Origin: Methanomicrobiales archaeon
GTDB taxonomy: Archaea > Halobacteriota > Methanomicrobia > Methanomicrobiales > Methanospirillaceae
Length of the DNA stretch: 13,876 nt
Direction: 5' to 3'
NCBI GenBank assembly: GCA_012798365.1
Contig: JAAZNH010000136.1
Span: forward strand, 1 to 13,876
Part shown: positions 13,197-13,876 of the stretch, piece after piece
Layout of the letters: each line of letters starts with the position of its first letter
How positions within the stretch are numbered: the stretch's first letter is position 1
Notes under the pieces: model-generated
Seen by the model: only the letters and a program-made list of their open reading frames with translations
What the model was told of the DNA's origin: nothing
The model's database searches: none
Program-made: the position numbers and the translations under genes

Positions 13197-13876
13197 CGCT
13201 TCACCTCAACAGTTGCATGACGGTTCGCCCAGCACTGGATATTCACGGCAACCGGCAGCGATGCGGTGTGGCACCCGGCCGTCTTCACCTTGACTGCAAG
13301 GGCCGTAAAATCCCCGCCGAGGCCCATAACCCCGATCCCAAGCCGGTTCACGGCACAGAGGAGCTGCTGTTCGTAATCGGTCATGACGTCAACGGGTTCG
13401 AGCAGGGCTTCCTTCGCGAGCGCGGCAGCGCCGTCAAAGGTCCCGCCAATCCCGACACCGATGATTATTGGGGGACAGGGGCGGGAACCGGCAAGATACA
13501 CGGTCTCGACCACGAACTTCTCAACCTGGTTTTTCTGGGAGGGGAGGAGCATGGTGATCCGCGACATGTTCTCCGCACCCGCACCCTTGGGCAGCACCGT
13601 GACCGTGAACTTCGCGCCGGGTTTCACATGGATCGCGGGCATCGAGAGGCCGGTGTTATCGTTTGTATTGTGACGGGTGAGCGGATCCACAACATTGGGC
13701 CGGAGCGGGACTTCTTTGGTTGCCCGGCGCACCCCTTCTGCAACCGCATCGTAGAGATCCTGCGTGAGCGGGACATCGGGGGGCAGGGTCAGGTAGATGA
13801 CCGGGACACCGGTGTCCTGGCACATCGGGATACCCAGCTCCCAGGCAGTCTTGATATTGTTCAGGATATTGGCAAA
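13193..13876 (-). CDS. fumA: Class I fumarate hydratase, alpha subunit, C-terminal part (runs off right edge)
   Basis: The reading frame is open to the right edge, giving 227 codons in the window. The part before the internal methionine at 13825 reads as normal fumarase (FANILNNIKTAWELGIPM), so the true start lies outside. Motifs include MCQDTG (first cluster cysteine), NPLTRHNT-like VDPLTRHNTNDNTG, PKGAGAEN, GIGGTFD, GVMGLGGD and GCHTASLPVAVNIQCW, with the other cysteines expected to hold the single 4Fe-4S cluster. It forms the catalytic heteromer with the beta chain that follows by a 4-nt overlap. It would supply fumarate to a fumarate reductase encoded elsewhere. The cluster makes the enzyme oxygen-labile. 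Confidence 0.92.
   Translation of the reverse strand, partial: FANILNNIKTAWELGIPMCQDTGVPVIYLTLPPDVPLTQDLYDAVAEGVRRATKEVPLRPNVVDPLTRHNTNDNTGLSMPAIHVKPGAKFTVTVLPKGAGAENMSRITMLLPSQKNQVEKFVVETVYLAGSRPCPPIIIGVGIGGTFDGAAALAKEALLEPVDVMTDYEQQLLCAVNRLGIGVMGLGGDFTALAVKVKTAGCHTASLPVAVNIQCWANRHATVEVKR

Noticed and set aside
1..13876. CRISPR array, insertion sequence, tRNA or rRNA gene
   Set aside because: No regularly spaced direct repeats, transposase-like frames, terminal inverted repeats or recognisable structural RNA sequences were seen on either strand.

Overview
The window looks like chromosomal DNA of a methanogenic archaeon, most likely of the Methanomicrobiales (Methanoregula/Methanosphaerula-like). 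The grounds are indirect. Upstream regions carry archaeal TATA-type elements rather than bacterial -35/-10 pairs. The genes are moderately GC-rich with G-rich Shine-Dalgarno sites. The largest operon encodes an incomplete reductive TCA branch built on a four-subunit ferredoxin-dependent 2-oxoglutarate synthase. No rRNA or tRNA gene, insertion sequence or CRISPR array was seen.

Region 1 (1-3000, minus strand) is a compact operon read right to left: an aldo/keto reductase with a C-terminal two-cluster ferredoxin domain, a TetR-family repressor, an ABC transporter ATPase and an ABC-2 type permease that runs off the left edge. Genes overlap by 8 nt or are 4 nt apart. A TetR-type operator (TTGACT-AGTC-AGTCAA) lies over the predicted transcription start, so the operon is probably self-repressed and induced by an unknown ligand.

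Region 2 (3000-7800, plus strand) holds three less familiar genes. The first is a secreted-leader, multi-pass NapH/NosR-like membrane polyferredoxin with an N-terminal four-cysteine segment that resembles a calcium-binding loop. The second is a divergent 'predicted ATPase of the ABC class' (COG3044/PF09818 type) with a shortened N-terminus. The third is a lipoprotein that fuses a family 3 solute-binding domain to a Cache-like sensor domain, with no output module. This is the least understood part of the window.

Region 3 (7804-13876, minus strand) is the carbon metabolism block: fumarase alpha (partial at the right edge) and beta, then korDABC (2-oxoglutarate:ferredoxin oxidoreductase) and sucCD (succinyl-CoA synthetase). 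Every internal junction is a 4-nt ATGA or TTGA overlap, and korA starts with TTG. With a fumarate reductase encoded elsewhere, these enzymes would carry malate to fumarate, succinate, succinyl-CoA and 2-oxoglutarate, the reductive route to glutamate. A 9-codon leader ORF with a good Shine-Dalgarno site overlaps the korD start by the same ATGA arrangement. The block converges on region 2 at a cluster of hairpins and T-runs (7683-7805) that probably terminates both strands.
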